64,000 nt of DNA, from positions 6,824,210-6,888,209 of the forward strand of contig CM055198.1 of assembly GCA_029224185.1 (NCBI GenBank). Reading direction: 5' to 3'. The position numbers were made by a program, and so were the translations under genes. This document shows positions 1 to 12,339 of this stretch, one piece after another. Numbering within the stretch: position 1 is the stretch's first letter; each line of letters begins with the position of its first letter. This DNA is from Karalla daura (taxonomy: Eukaryota > Chordata > Actinopteri > Chaetodontiformes > Leiognathidae). The notes beneath the pieces are model-generated. The model saw only the letters and a program-made list of their open reading frames with translations. It was not told the DNA's origin and ran no database searches.

Positions 1-101
1 CATCATCCATTGAATGCTGTTATTATGCTTGCAACAGAACAATCATCACTATTGATCCCTATAAATCAATATCTGTGCTTTAAACCTGACAAGTGACACA
101 A

Positions 102-118
102 ACACACACACACACACA
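102..118. repeat. (CA)n microsatellite
   Basis: A short, nearly perfect CA run of about 8 units. Confidence 0.8.
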
Positions 119-119
119 G

Positions 120-1174
120 ACATATGGCTTTAGGGCAGGGCAGTGAGGAGCCCAACAGCTTGCCTGCAGTGGCATAATTGCAAAGCATGTCAAAAACACA
201 AATAAATAAATCAGTGATTACTTCCCTTTGTGAAGTGCTGCAGCCCCTTTATTGAATATTCATGTAGGTAAATACATTCATGCAAGCCTCTCTCCTGGGT
301 TTTTCAGTTTGCTTTTCTTTTTTTTTGTAGTTTTAAATCTGTCTTCGCTCTCACTGCGGGGAGGAACACAACAGCAACGCTTTGAAAAGACACGAGTGCT
401 CTTTATGTGTTTATGCATCATACATATGTATAATTCAAACGCTTTTACCATGTTATCATGTTTGCTCGCCGAGTTGCTCCTAATACACAGCATGTTTCTT
501 CGTTTTTTTTTTGTTTTTGTTTTTTTTTTTTGATCCGCGGTGATCAATTCCATATTGGAATTCAAAGCAGATTGCTATTGACAGAGGGTTATTGATTCCT
601 GATCCCCCGAGGCAGGCATCCGTGTAGCGTGACATACACAGTGTCATTTCCCCACTCAATTGTTCCTGCGATATCTCATTGGCACGGGGACGGAATAATA
701 CCACCTTTGTGACCCGGGCGTCTCCATTATCTCTTCACACACCACTAACACACTCTCTCCTCCTGCAGCTTTGCCCCCCCCCCCTCCCCGCCCCTGTCTC
801 CTCTAATATCTTGATTGCATGAGAATGTTTGCTCCATCTCTTATTCACTCTTCTTCTCTTTGGCGCTTTGTCTGACTTCCACGTGGCCCCACTTTAACGT
901 ACGGGACGCCTCACATGCATGCCGCACATCCGCACGCACCCAGCGCACTTTTCATACAGACATACATGCACAAGCATGCACATACACCATTGATGGCAAC
1001 TTAGCCTGCGTGATTACTGTGACTCTAAGCTGCTTAGGGGTTCTGTCCCATCTGGCTCTGGTGTTTGCGGCATCATTTCCCCCTCCACCCCACCCCGCAC
1101 ACATCGCCCCTTTCGCCCCATCCTCCTCCTCCTGTTTCATCCCTCGTCATCAACCCGGCCCTGTACAGCGTCTC
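120..1174. other. Unique non-coding block
   Basis: Contains poly-T/poly-A tracts near 300-330 and 500-530 and a pyrimidine-rich stretch near 760-800. No exon, RNA gene or recognisable transposon is visible. Confidence 0.5.
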
Positions 1175-1214
1175 TCACACACACACACACACACACTCAC
1201 AGACACACACACAC
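1175..1214. repeat. (CA)n microsatellite, interrupted
   Basis: CA repeats broken once by TCACAG. Confidence 0.85.
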
Positions 1215-1434
1215 TTTGAGAGACAGAGGGAGAACAGAGGCGGAGCAAAAGGGATGATAATCCTGCGTAATCTGGGTTTACCAACTATTAGGACTCTGCA
1301 GTGTTTTCTTACGTAATCTAATCATCCGTAGAAACGTGCAGTCATCCACCGGAGTGAGCTAGTGTGTGTATGTGTGTTCCAAGTGGGAGCCGAAAGGGAT
1401 GCCTCCTCGTGCCACCTGGACCATGTGGGAGCAG

Positions 1435-1483
1435 GCACACACACACATACACACATTTACACACACACACACACACACACACA
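1435..1483. repeat. (CA)n microsatellite, interrupted
   Basis: Three CA blocks separated by single-base changes (CATACA, CATTTACA). Confidence 0.85.
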
Positions 1484-1610
1484 AACGCTCACAAATATGC
1501 ATGCCCCGGGCAAAAGTTCACAAATTCAGATAGAGATTAGACAATAATGAAATACATATGCAGGTTATGTGTGATTTATCAACACGCCTGATATGCAGAA
1601 CTCGCCAAAA

Positions 1611-1655
1611 CACACACACACACACACACACGTGCAAACACACATACACACACAG
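1611..1655. repeat. (CA)n microsatellite, interrupted
   Basis: CA run of about 10 units followed by degenerate CA-rich sequence. Confidence 0.85.
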
Positions 1656-1659
1656 AGTG

Positions 1660-4600
1660 CACACTGCCAAGAGAGTCTATAATTTAAAGTTTAGTGCCAC
1701 ATCAGAGGTTGCTCAGACTCCAGCTGCTCTAATAAACCCCCTGCCTTCCGGAGAAATAAACACGACCAAAAAACAGCAAACAAACAAAAGTTTCAGGCCC
1801 ACACGCAACAGTATCCTCTGACTTCATGTACGTGTACGTCAAAGTACATGGATGCGGGAAGGCAGGACGTGTGTTTTATGGATCTCGTTGATGTCATTAT
1901 ATCTCTGTGAGCGCTGAACTGTTTGCGACCTTTCTTACATCATGCATCATTCACATTATGGTTTTAAAGTTGGAGAGAGGGATTGCCTGAATTGACTCCC
2001 AAATGAGGAGGCTCAAGGTCTTTTTGTGTTCTGTGATTGACGAGACTTAACTTGCTATGTTGAGTAAACTGGTTGGACCGTATTGTACTTGAAGGAGAAA
2101 TTATTTTTTTCTACGGCCGCGTGCATCATGTGAATAATCAGCGATGGTGGTGGGTCTGAAGAAAGGGGCCTGTGTCTGCACCCAGTGGCTGTGTGACGCT
2201 GCTGTATTTGCAGTGCGTGATACCCTTACAGTTGAGCTCTGGGAGGTTGGGTGCAGGGAGACCTATTATCTTCTCTGCAGTGTTTGTTATGTGAGTTTGA
2301 CCTGGTTTGACATGTTGGTGAAAGAGGTGGAGCAACCGGGGAGGATGGGATGAACAATGGAATGTTTCTTAGGCTAGAGTTTGTGGAGGGCAACAACAGG
2401 ACCACTCCAAACCATTATCTTTTGTCTGTCTGCATCCTGCTACCGCTACCCAAACTAAGTTCTTTTTTTTTTTTTTTTGCTGTTGCGATGAGCATCCAAA
2501 TAATAGAACCTGAAAGTGTTTTGGCAAGTGTGCGCGGCCAGTGTGTGGTTCAGGGAGTCAGGGAGGGCAAAGGGTAAAAAAAGTGCAGAGCAGAGCAGAG
2601 GGTTCGGAGTAAGTTGTCAATTTGGCAAAAAATAAGCAGCATAGCTTCCAGTGTGTCAGTTACGAAATGCTGGAGGCTGTCACGACCAAAAAAAAAAAAA
2701 AAAGAGAGAGAGACTCATCTGCTACTTCTAAAGTGAAGGGGGTTAGACCAGAAGCCTGAGAGAGTTAGGAGAGTTGTCTGCAGTGAAAATGCAAAACAGA
2801 TCTAGGGTTTAAACACATACGGTAGGGGTTAATTAAGGGTGCTATCATGTTTGGAGCCAAAGAGTCCTTTGAGTGTGACTTTGATTTATCGTTTCGACTT
2901 ACATTTATGCAGAGAGCAAGTCTATAATGGCTGTGACCCTGTTATTGAAGTGTCTTTCTAAGATGTCTGAGTTTGTGCAGCCCAGGGAGGTTTGAAGCAG
3001 TGTAATGTTGTCCTCATTTCTGCTCTCTGTTTGATTGTGGCTCATGACATTCACGATCCTGTTTGTATAGCTGAACTAAACACATGACAAAGGGGTCTTT
3101 GAGTCCAGCCATCAATAAAGTTGCAGTAAAGCATGTCATGGACACAAAAGCTCCTTTTTTTTTGAGAGCCCGGAGAGAAAATGAACTGTGCTGTTTGCTG
3201 GTGCTCCAGGAGGGGCTTTGAGAGATACAGTAAATATTGCATGCGTAATCTCATTTGTATCAGTTTAAGTCAGTGTTATTTTGCTGGTGCAATGCATTTG
3301 TCACCCTGAACACACAGAGTCAAACAGATTGTGGGGACAATATATAGTTTCATGCTGTAGCCTTACAGCATATGGATAAAAGGGATTAAGAATATCCATA
3401 TACTGAATCATGCAACACCGATCTGGCGCAGTGCACATGGCCTCTCGGAAGATCTAGGGATGATACAGAGAGCAGGGGACAAATCCATGGAGTTTCTTTC
3501 TTTTTTTCATTTTTTTTTTTGTCTCTTGCTGAAAACGTGCCGTCTCATTGCACTCAACACAGATGATCCCGGGAGGTTTCCACCACATCATGACTTCTTC
3601 AGAGAATAAAAAATAAATACAAGGGTCACCATTAGTTCTTCTCCATGAGGAGATGAGAGCGATTTTGGCAGATGCGGTCAAACATTTACGTGCATTTGCA
3701 GCAATATTTCTCCACAGTCAGTGTCGCTCATGAAACTAGAGCACAGCAGCAGGAGCTTTATGCGCTTTTACACCAAAAACCTCTGGAGGGTTTCCCAACA
3801 TGACTATTAAAGATTCTATTTTGGCGAGAGATGTCATTGGGTTTTCTCACTTTTGTTGGTTTCTGTCTGCCTCACCGGCTGTGCTGACATATCTATTTTA
3901 TGAATCTCTCCCCCACCACACACACGCTCGCTCGCTCTCCCCCTCGCTCTACCTCTCCCTCCCTCACTCGCTCTCTACTCTCCTTGGACCTGTGCACCAG
4001 AAAGCCCCGCAAAGACTACGATCCAATCACTTACTGTATATCTTTTTTTTTCTTTTTTTTTTTTTTTACATATGCCATCTGTAGTGGTCCAGTGATGAGT
4101 AACAAAATCAAAAATCAGACCTTTGGACTTTCTAATGGATATTCTGAGGTGACAGATATCTTGATATCTTGTGCATCTTGAGTACACAACCAAACAAACA
4201 AAGCAGTATGATACCAAACATGACAATTTTGGTGGCAAATTGACTAAAAAACAAACGAACAAAAAAACAAAATACATTTGTCATGAAAACACCTATGGAA
4301 AATGGGCTTAAAAATGTGTGATGGGAATCAAATGATATAGCTGTTGTTTGCGGTATATTCTAATTCCCATGAGTATGGGCAAATGTGAGCGAACCGCAAA
4401 TATGGTGGAAAGCATCATCCATCATGTGCAGGGCGATCTGTGCATGGCGATGTCCCCCAAGGCATTTTACCTAAAGCTGTTAGAATCCGTAATCTGCATT
4501 GTAGACAATAGGAGACACTCTAAAGCAGGACAATGTGGGTCAAACACTGAACCAAAAAGGGCAAGAAGAGTAAACTTTTCCCAATCCCTGCCCTTGGCCT

Positions 4601-4827
4601 AAGCAAGGATTTCTCTTACTTGAAATGGACCTTTGATTGGACGAGTTAGACAGTGGAAAAGCTTAATTAACCTTGTAACAACAGCAATGCAGAAATCCAT
4701 TTATAACGTTTCAAATTTGTGTATTTTAGAATAAATTAGTTTGGAAACATGGAAAGTTGGATGACCTTTCATTAGTATATAGGAGCAATCAGAGCTAGTG
4801 AGAAAATGAGAGCCAAAAAAAGCAAAT

Positions 4828-4828
<1 letters not shown>
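1660..4828. other. Unique non-coding block
   Basis: No coding exon or clear transposon is visible. Poly-T/poly-A runs occur at about 2463-2480, 2690-2705 and 4050-4066, and a CTCG/CTCC-rich pyrimidine tract at about 3910-3980. Open frames here follow these simple tracts. Confidence 0.5.

Positions 4829-4857
<29 letters not shown>
4829..4857. repeat. (GA)n microsatellite
   Basis: About 14 uninterrupted AG units. Confidence 0.9.
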
Positions 4858-4859
<2 letters not shown>

Positions 4860-4861
<2 letters not shown>

Positions 4862-6010
4862 TAGCAGGAGAGATGAGGCACCCATCATGCTCAGAGAGGC
4901 CCACATTATGAATGATTCATGCATTCATCTTTAACGATATTTGAAGAACTTTCGATTCCTCAAATAGATCACTTCACATCCCCCCACTTCCCTCGACATG
5001 TAAATGTCTCCACTTATTTCTTAGGGGGAGAGAGAGCAATGTGTATCTATCTTGTCACATCCATATTTTAATATATGTTTAATTCAAACCATTTTATCCC
5101 TCCTGACACATACTGCGTATGGCGTTGGCAGCTCTTGGGCTAATTTCATTGCTAATCTTGGAATGAATTCTGTAAAGAAAATGTCATATGGGAAATATTT
5201 GCATATACCTATCTCGAAATGATCACATTACATTATTGTGGGACTGCGGGAGGATGATAGTGAAAGAACGCTGCACGAGATAAAATAACAGTGATAATAC
5301 ACTGTTATTAAACAAAGAAGAGAAGGATTCATTGTTGAGGGGAGTCACAAGCTGGCGAAGGCACAGTCCCTGCTGTCTATTGTACTGCATATTCATTATA
5401 AGTGAGACAATGGGAATAAAACCAGGACAGTATGGGTTCTGAGGGCCAACATTATCACCATTCACCATTCTCCACAGAGGAAGAATAAAGAAATCTTGGC
5501 AAAGGTGCTCGACAGTATGAGTCTGTCCGACGAGAGCCTTGAGTACAGTATGAAAACTGTTATATGCAGTATGCGCAGTGTTTTGTGTTTTGTAAAAGAA
5601 AATGCTGCATAGCACTGGAGTGCTTGCTGTGCCTTGCTGTTCTCTCGTCTCTATTCACCTTGGTCCCACGTGGGGACGGCACTTAATGAAGTAATGATTA
5701 CTTAGCTGTCTGCGTGCTACACAATTAACAAATAATGAGAAAACCAATCAGACTAGGGTACTGGTGTGGCATCCCTCACCTGGAAAATACAGACTTGTGA
5801 GGGGTGACAGTGACACAGTGGAAATCTAGCAGCGTGGGGCGTGCTGCGGCTCCCGCTGCCTCCACCATGATCAATTTAATGGGTCTCCATATGGCGCTGC
5901 AGAATCAATGAAAGATCATTGCGGATTCCTCTGAGCACTTAATGTTGGTGGGGAGCAGGAGGGTCTAAATTTATACTGGAATTCCACTGAGATGTCTCAG
6001 AAGAAATGGT
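4860..6010. other. Unique non-coding block
   Basis: Non-repetitive DNA. A 130-codon minus-strand open frame (5223-5615) has no recognisable domain, signal peptide or splice context and is probably chance. Confidence 0.45.
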
Positions 6011-6011
6011 G

Positions 6012-6013
6012 AC

Positions 6014-6074
<61 letters not shown>
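6012..6074. repeat. Compound (TA)n(GT)n microsatellite
   Basis: About 9 TA units pass directly into about 22 GT units. Confidence 0.9.
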
Positions 6075-6076
<2 letters not shown>

Positions 6077-6079
6077 AAT

Positions 6080-7865
6080 ACCGTTACCCACCACCACCCC
6101 TCCTGCTGAAGCCCTTTAGCGGAGGGTCAGGGAGAAAATAGGGGGAGAGTACGGCAACACTCTGAGAGCTTTGACCCATATCCGTACCACAGAACTGTCA
6201 CAGGAAAATGAATGGGTGACCTTGGTTGAAACTCGTACCCACAACTTGTCTTGGGGATAGTCCTAGAAAGACAGTGTTAGCTTTGGGCCCAGCCAAGGAG
6301 ATGAGGGGAGGGGGGGGCGGAGGCACCAAGGAAGACGAAGGAGGGATTTGGCCAAGAGACAAAGTAATTTAAGTCCTCCGACTTGCGGTGTGTAACACGT
6401 TTATTCACTGGCCGTTACGGTTTTTATGTTTCGTTCCCCAACAAGGAACAAAGGTGGTCAATCATACTCAGGTAATCAGAGCCTGAGGCACATACACCTG
6501 TTAATTAATGCAAGTCGGGCGAAGGAACTGGCTCCGGAGCAGTGTGACCTATACAGATGTGACAAATGTGTCATTATGTTGTTGCACCGCTTCATCAGCA
6601 GTCGCTGATTTGTCGGTAATGTATTCCAAATGGCCGGGATGACGGGATAGGATGTTGAATGTAATGAGACAGAGGAGTCACAGCAGCGCTTTTCAAGAGC
6701 GACTGGCCTTTTTATACCATGCATGCGATACCAACTGTGGACGACGCAACAGCAGAAGGGAGACGTCATCTAGCAGTGTCAAGTATAGGAGCCTACAGCA
6801 CTTGGAAATATCATACAGTATACTAATGTTCGGCCTCTGTTGGATAACGGAACAAAAGAGGCAGAGAGACATCTGAATTCTCTCTGCTGGTCCTCTAGGA
6901 ACTCCTCAGTCGTCATGTTGGTGCGCTGGAAATTCTTGCTTAGATCGTCAAGAAAAGAAGTTTTGTTGGTTATCCTGTATCGTTTAATAGAGAGGGGCTT
7001 GCCTCGGGTATGGAAAGGCGAGTTTAGAATATCAATTAGCATCAACCAATTCTCTGAAATTCTGCTTGGGGTGATGCAGTATTTTTTTTTCGTATAGAGA
7101 ACAAGCTGCGAGGAAGATAAAAGGCAGGGATGGGGGCTGGGGAGCGCGAGGAGATACGGTATCTCTGCAGGCTGTCTGAGTGCAATGAGGTCTTTATTTT
7201 CAAAGCACAAATAATTGGCTAGTTTGGCACCTTAAAGGGCTTCGATACAGGGGCATTGTTAATATTGTTACTACAAAAAGGCCAAAAGGTTATGGGCCTT
7301 CCAAGCCCTATTGTTGTCTAATAGGAACACTGATTCGACTGACTTGAATGCCTTAAATTCTCAAAATACATTTCAGCTCAACAAAAAAAAAGGACAACTA
7401 CATATTACGCATGTCCCTTTGGCAACCTGTTTGTCAGGGGAAGCAGTTGGCTGTTGTGTAACAAAAACAGAAAGGTGCAAAGGAAAGCTGTGCATTTTGC
7501 GGCCAAATAACGTCACTCCGCCTTAACTAGCCGTGAGAGTTTTCTCATTCAACACCTTTCTCCTCACCCAAAGTCACGTGTGCACGTCTTGAAACCTGCG
7601 AGCCCTAATAAACTCGGGCCCCTAACCACCTGTCTGACGCTTTGCATCAAATAAGCTATGGCACGAGTGGCAACGGCTTTCAGACCGCAGTCTTAACAGA
7701 CTCTTATGAAGTTAGAGAGTTGCAAAGCATCCTCCTAACCATGTTAATGGTGAAGACAGAGGAGTCTTAGAAAGTCCCGGAGAGAGAGATATTTGTCCCA
7801 GGGACAGACGGGGGGGATGATCAGCACATGATGCAGCCTTATTTGACAAGGTTACGCCTTGTAAA
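6080..7865. other. Unique non-coding block
   Basis: No exon or transposon recognised. A minus-strand open frame of 143 codons (6779-7210) is not low-complexity but matches no family I know and has no evident splice signals. Confidence 0.45.
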
Positions 7866-7870
7866 CTCAG

Positions 7871-7902
7871 ACACACACACACACACACACACACATACAC
7901 AC
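7871..7902. repeat. (CA)n microsatellite
   Basis: About 13 AC units with one T interruption near the end. Confidence 0.85.
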
Positions 7903-7904
7903 TG

Positions 7905-9410
7905 ACAGAGCTGCACAGATGGAAGAGAGTGCAGAAAAACACGTAAAGACACACGCGTTTCTGGGCCGACAGACGCAGCTGGGTGATACTTCATGTCTAG
8001 ACAAGAACTCTGCAGCTAAGAAAAATGCACAGCTTCCAGATGAGTGGAATTATTTAGAACACTCTTGGAGCAACAACACGATTTTCTGCTACATATGCCA
8101 CAAATTAAATAGAACAACAAAAAAAGAGAGAAAAAATGTGGTAGGTACTTTTTCAGTTCATTATAAAAAGACAAAAGAAAAATGTGAATCCAAGCTGCTT
8201 GGAATTTTCTCAATGCTTTTCTTTTTTTTTTCTGATTTGCCAAAGCAATTAAAGCACGGGGCATTTCATTTGGGAATACAAGCCAGAAAAATAAATAGCA
8301 ACAAGTCAGTCAGTCCACTTGCTTGGTGTCTCTGGTGGGACATTAAGGTTGTGGGAGTGAGAGACGCGGAGGGGTGATTGTTAACCACCTTGCCATCTAA
8401 AAATAAAGACCGACAGTCAGTTCCACTTTGCAGTTATCTCTCCATCACACACTCGGGTTCACACATGAATCCCAGAGTGGCAGCCCGAAGCTCATCCAAG
8501 GATCGTTTTCAACCCAAACATGGATTCAACCATATCCCATGATACCCCCCAGGAAGAAGCATAAACACGACGCCGTGATAACACAGGGTCAGATTCAAGG
8601 CCAAGTATGGAGACGAGAGAGGTCTGCTCTGCGAGGAGCCCTTAGATACTGTACGCCGTAATGATGCGAAGGCTGTGAGGGCTGCAAGTCTCCAAGCTGC
8701 ACTGCTAAAGATAGGAGCATGTGAAGGGGGGGGGGGGGGAGGGGGGCAGTGGCTCAGCTTCTTTATTATTTTAAAACAGTGACTGCACGGCCTGTGTGTA
8801 ATCACACTTTCTGGTCCTTGGAATTTTAAACCGCTTTGTGTTCCAGTCTGTCAATACCTCACCATTCATTCAGCGCATAACGGAGAGCCAAACAGATGTT
8901 TTCAGTTGTGTTTGAACACAAAGTAGAGAAGTAGAGGTCCAGGCCGAAATTGCCAGAATCAAAGCATGTTCATTAGGCGGGTAACCTACAGTAGAGAGGC
9001 TGGTTTAGATGAGAGGAGTTAGGAGCCTGATTCAGGCTCTGAATATAGAGTTGCTGCAATTTCCATCCAATCCTTGAGATTTCACACTCGCTCCTGTGAA
9101 AAATCACACTTAAAGGGGCTCCAGTAAGCAGGGGCTTAATTGGCTGTGACGTGACGTGCATAATATCAGCGAACTCTCTATTTAAAACGGCGCTGGAGCA
9201 CAAAACACACACACACACAGCAAACGTGGTCGCAATCAAAGTGCAGGCAACCACAATACCGCTTACATGAATTTGCCGCATAAACACACACACACACATG
9301 TGGAGGACCACAACTGATCCAGGCATCCATATGCAGTGAGAAATGCAGTTGAGAAGCAACAGCAAATCATGCAAATAAGATAACTTACACCTATTACAGA
9401 GAGGAGGGAG
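7905..9410. other. Unique non-coding block with short simple tracts
   Basis: Includes a poly-G tract (8726-8745, one A interruption) and two short CA runs near 9205-9220 and 9284-9298. No gene is seen. Confidence 0.45.
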
Positions 9411-9413
9411 GAG

Positions 9414-9452
9414 GGAGAGAGAGCAAGAGAGAGAGAGAGAGAGAGAGAGAGA
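9414..9452. repeat. (GA)n microsatellite
   Basis: GA repeats, about 14 perfect units at the 3' end and interrupted at the 5' end. Confidence 0.88.
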
Positions 9453-10228
9453 CTCTTCTGTCATAAATCACCCTGAACATGAAGCACAAGGAAAACATGT
9501 TTGGCCCACAACAAGAATCCATTATCAAGGCTATTATCCTCTCACCATTGTGAGCAGCACTGAACCTGACTCGTTTACCTACTGTATACGTGCACAGACG
9601 CAGCGCTGTACAGTGGAGCCCTCATCTCTTGTCGGTAGCCCTGACTGCTCCTAAAACTGTCTGAAGCCTGATTGTGGCTGATTTATTGCTTTCTCCTTTG
9701 ATTAGTCGCATTCAATAGCACTTGTGCTTTCGGCATAGGCTCTAAATGACTGCAATGGAAATAGACTGAATTAGAGCGAGCCTGGCAATGACTAAAGACT
9801 CGTATATTGGGTGTAATCTGGCAGGTAATTACATACTTGTAATGTTCTGTGGATTTAGGAGTGGTATGAAAGCTATTTATGTATTCAAGGTTCACTCTAA
9901 GCTGATTAACAAGCGTGGTGATCGCTGGTGAGGACTAATTATTTTGGCCCGTTAGTTTCCTTCAGCTCGTTAGGCATGCTCGCGAGGAACGTGTCCTCTG
10001 GTGCTGGTGTTTTGCATATTAAAGGACATTTTATAAACACGTTTACTTCATTACTGAAAATAATGGGAGGCGCTTAAATTGTATTTGATTTTGTACGATT
10101 ATCTACAGCGCGCCTCGTGAAAACTGCTTTCACAGAAAATGCGGCTCCCGAAATGTGCCTCAAGGATGCGATTACTAAATCATGCAGGACGTCTCAAAGT
10201 AATGGAGCGCCATTGGAGATGCTATTCG

Positions 10229-10257
10229 AGGGAGAGAGAGAGAGGGAGAGAGAGAGG
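10229..10257. repeat. (GA)n microsatellite, interrupted
   Basis: GA units broken once by GGG. Confidence 0.8.
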
Positions 10258-10259
10258 CT

Positions 10260-12229
10260 GAGAATGATAAGAGACATAGGCTTTAGCCCTGTGGTGCTGT
10301 AAATCTAGAGATATTAGGTAATGGACACGGCTTGCTATTGCTATTGGAAGCTAATTACCCCCGGACCACCGGAGCAGTTAGATATAACATATAGCTGCAG
10401 TGGCCATAATGCACACCCAAATTAGGAGGAGAGATCACCTTGACACATAATGGCTGATACATGAGCAATTTCCTGGTAGGGGATATCTGTGTGTCACTCA
10501 ATCTCACAACAAACACACACGCATACAGCGAGACACGGACTCAATGTCCCTCCGCTGGCCCATTAGCATGCAGAATGAGGCTGCTCGACACATGAATCCT
10601 GTGGTATGTTAGGGGCGTCTGGGAGACGGTTCTGAATTAGCACGGCGTCTTTTGAGAGACGCACCGACGGGCCCGAGTTGTTTCAACATGACAAAGATGA
10701 AACTGAACACCACTTCTTGGAATAGTGACCAAACTTAGCCGCACCAGCAACCCGATCCCCATCCTCACTTTCACTGGGGTCAAAGGCACCTCCCTCACCT
10801 TCTCTTTTTTCTTACTCCCCAATCCCTGTCACTTACCCACACCCAGACGCAGCCACACAACCCCCCCACCCCCCACCCCCCGACTCCCCCAACACACACA
10901 CACACACAGCCTCAGATAAATTGGTTTATATGGCCTGGCCCGGTGCGTAAAACACTCAAAATAACCGCTTGACACAATTTCCCCCTCCATGCAAATGCCA
11001 CAGGTGCTCCTGGGTAAAAATAGCATCATCTTCTTGAGGTGTCTTGAAAGAAATCATTAAGTCAGATGCGAGGTGCTGATAGGTGATAAGTCTCGGTGCC
11101 AATGGAAACTGTGCGCTGAATTACATGCTGCTGACTGGCAAAGACACGTAAAGTAGGGATAAATCCCGATAAAGCTGCTGCGACGTGGAACCTTTGAGCT
11201 AAATGTCAAGTAGAGCTTATTCGCAGTCCGCGTCCATCTTCCATATTCTTCAGCTCCACGTAGCAACATTTTTTTTTTGTTTTTTTGGTGTCACATGCTC
11301 CCCCATCCCACCCAAACCCACACACAAAGAAGGCACTGTTGTGTCTCAAGGCACCGCTGGAGTCCCATCAGAATTTACACGTGATCATAAGTCGCGCGTG
11401 TGCGTCACAGAGGTATTAAATCACATATTTAGACATTGAGATAAACCCTCATCCTTCCGGAAGAGACTCAATGAAAATGTTTTTAAACACCGCTTTGGCT
11501 TTGACCAGAATTTGTCTGAAGCACAACATAAAAAACGGACTACTTTCAATATCTGGTGAAAATGATCATCTTTAAGATCCTGATCCTGATACAACTGTTT
11601 CTTTGTTTTCTTTCTTAAAGGTGACCAAGAATGGTTGAATGGCATTATTTATCCCTACTGGTACAAACATAAAAGCAACGGAAAATTGGTATGATCAGAA
11701 ATACTTCATGTTTTTACAACTCTTTTTAAAATCCTATTTCTGGTTTGGCAAATTTCTGCATAGGTAATTTTTCTTTTGTACAGATCTGTTTCATGGTTTT
11801 CTGACAACATGACTGGCTGTCTTTCCTGCCATTCACATGAACAATCATAGGACTTAATGTTCCTTGCTAAACAGCTTAGCAACCTTGTACATTTGAGGAA
11901 GATGTACAAGGTTGAGGAAGATGTGTACAAAATGTATACATCAGTGCAGACATGATGGTGGTTTTGTTTTTTCCATTCCCAGTCCCCTTTCATCCTTTAC
12001 TCAACAGGCCTAGCTTTCCTGTATTGTACGGATGATGTGTTATCAGAGCAAATGTTTTCTTTTATATGTGGGCAGCCAGATCAATGGTGGACCACCAAGT
12101 GAAAGGGAAAAGGAAGAGGGATGAAGAGGGAGCGGACACCGGGCCCAGCCTGATGAGGGCTCGGTGGGGGTCAGTGAGGCAGAAGATGAGCGTGGAGAGG
12201 TGCTCAGGTGTGACATGACCGGATCGATG
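10260..12229. other. Unique non-coding block
   Basis: Contains a short C-rich tract and (CA)8 near 10860-10910, poly-T at about 11271-11288, and an imperfect local duplication near 11886-11930 (GAGGAAGATGT.GTACAA, twice). No exon recognised. Confidence 0.45.
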
Positions 12230-12253
12230 CCCCCCCCCCCCCCCCCCCCCCCC
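12230..12253. repeat. Poly-C/poly-G homopolymer, 24 bases
   Basis: An uninterrupted run of 24 C. Runs like this are prone to sequencing error, so the exact length is uncertain. Confidence 0.85.
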
Positions 12254-12311
12254 AACTCCACAGGCTCATCATCACACGACACACGGCAGGCAGGCGAGTG
12301 TTAGGTCCATG

Positions 12312-12336
12312 CACACACACACACACACACACACAC
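12312..12336. repeat. (CA)n microsatellite
   Basis: About 12 CA units. Confidence 0.88.
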
Positions 12337-12339
12337 GCT

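Noticed and set aside
5223..5615. A 130-codon minus-strand frame without simple repeats
   Set aside because: No recognisable domain, signal peptide or start context, and no convincing splice sites. Expected by chance in 64 kb.
6476..6769. AIWNTLP motif on the minus strand, resembling the LINE RAP.LWNSLP motif
   Set aside because: An isolated short match with no reverse-transcriptase motif or frame continuation nearby.
6779..7210. A 143-codon minus-strand frame without simple repeats
   Set aside because: Same reasons: no family resemblance and no gene structure around it.
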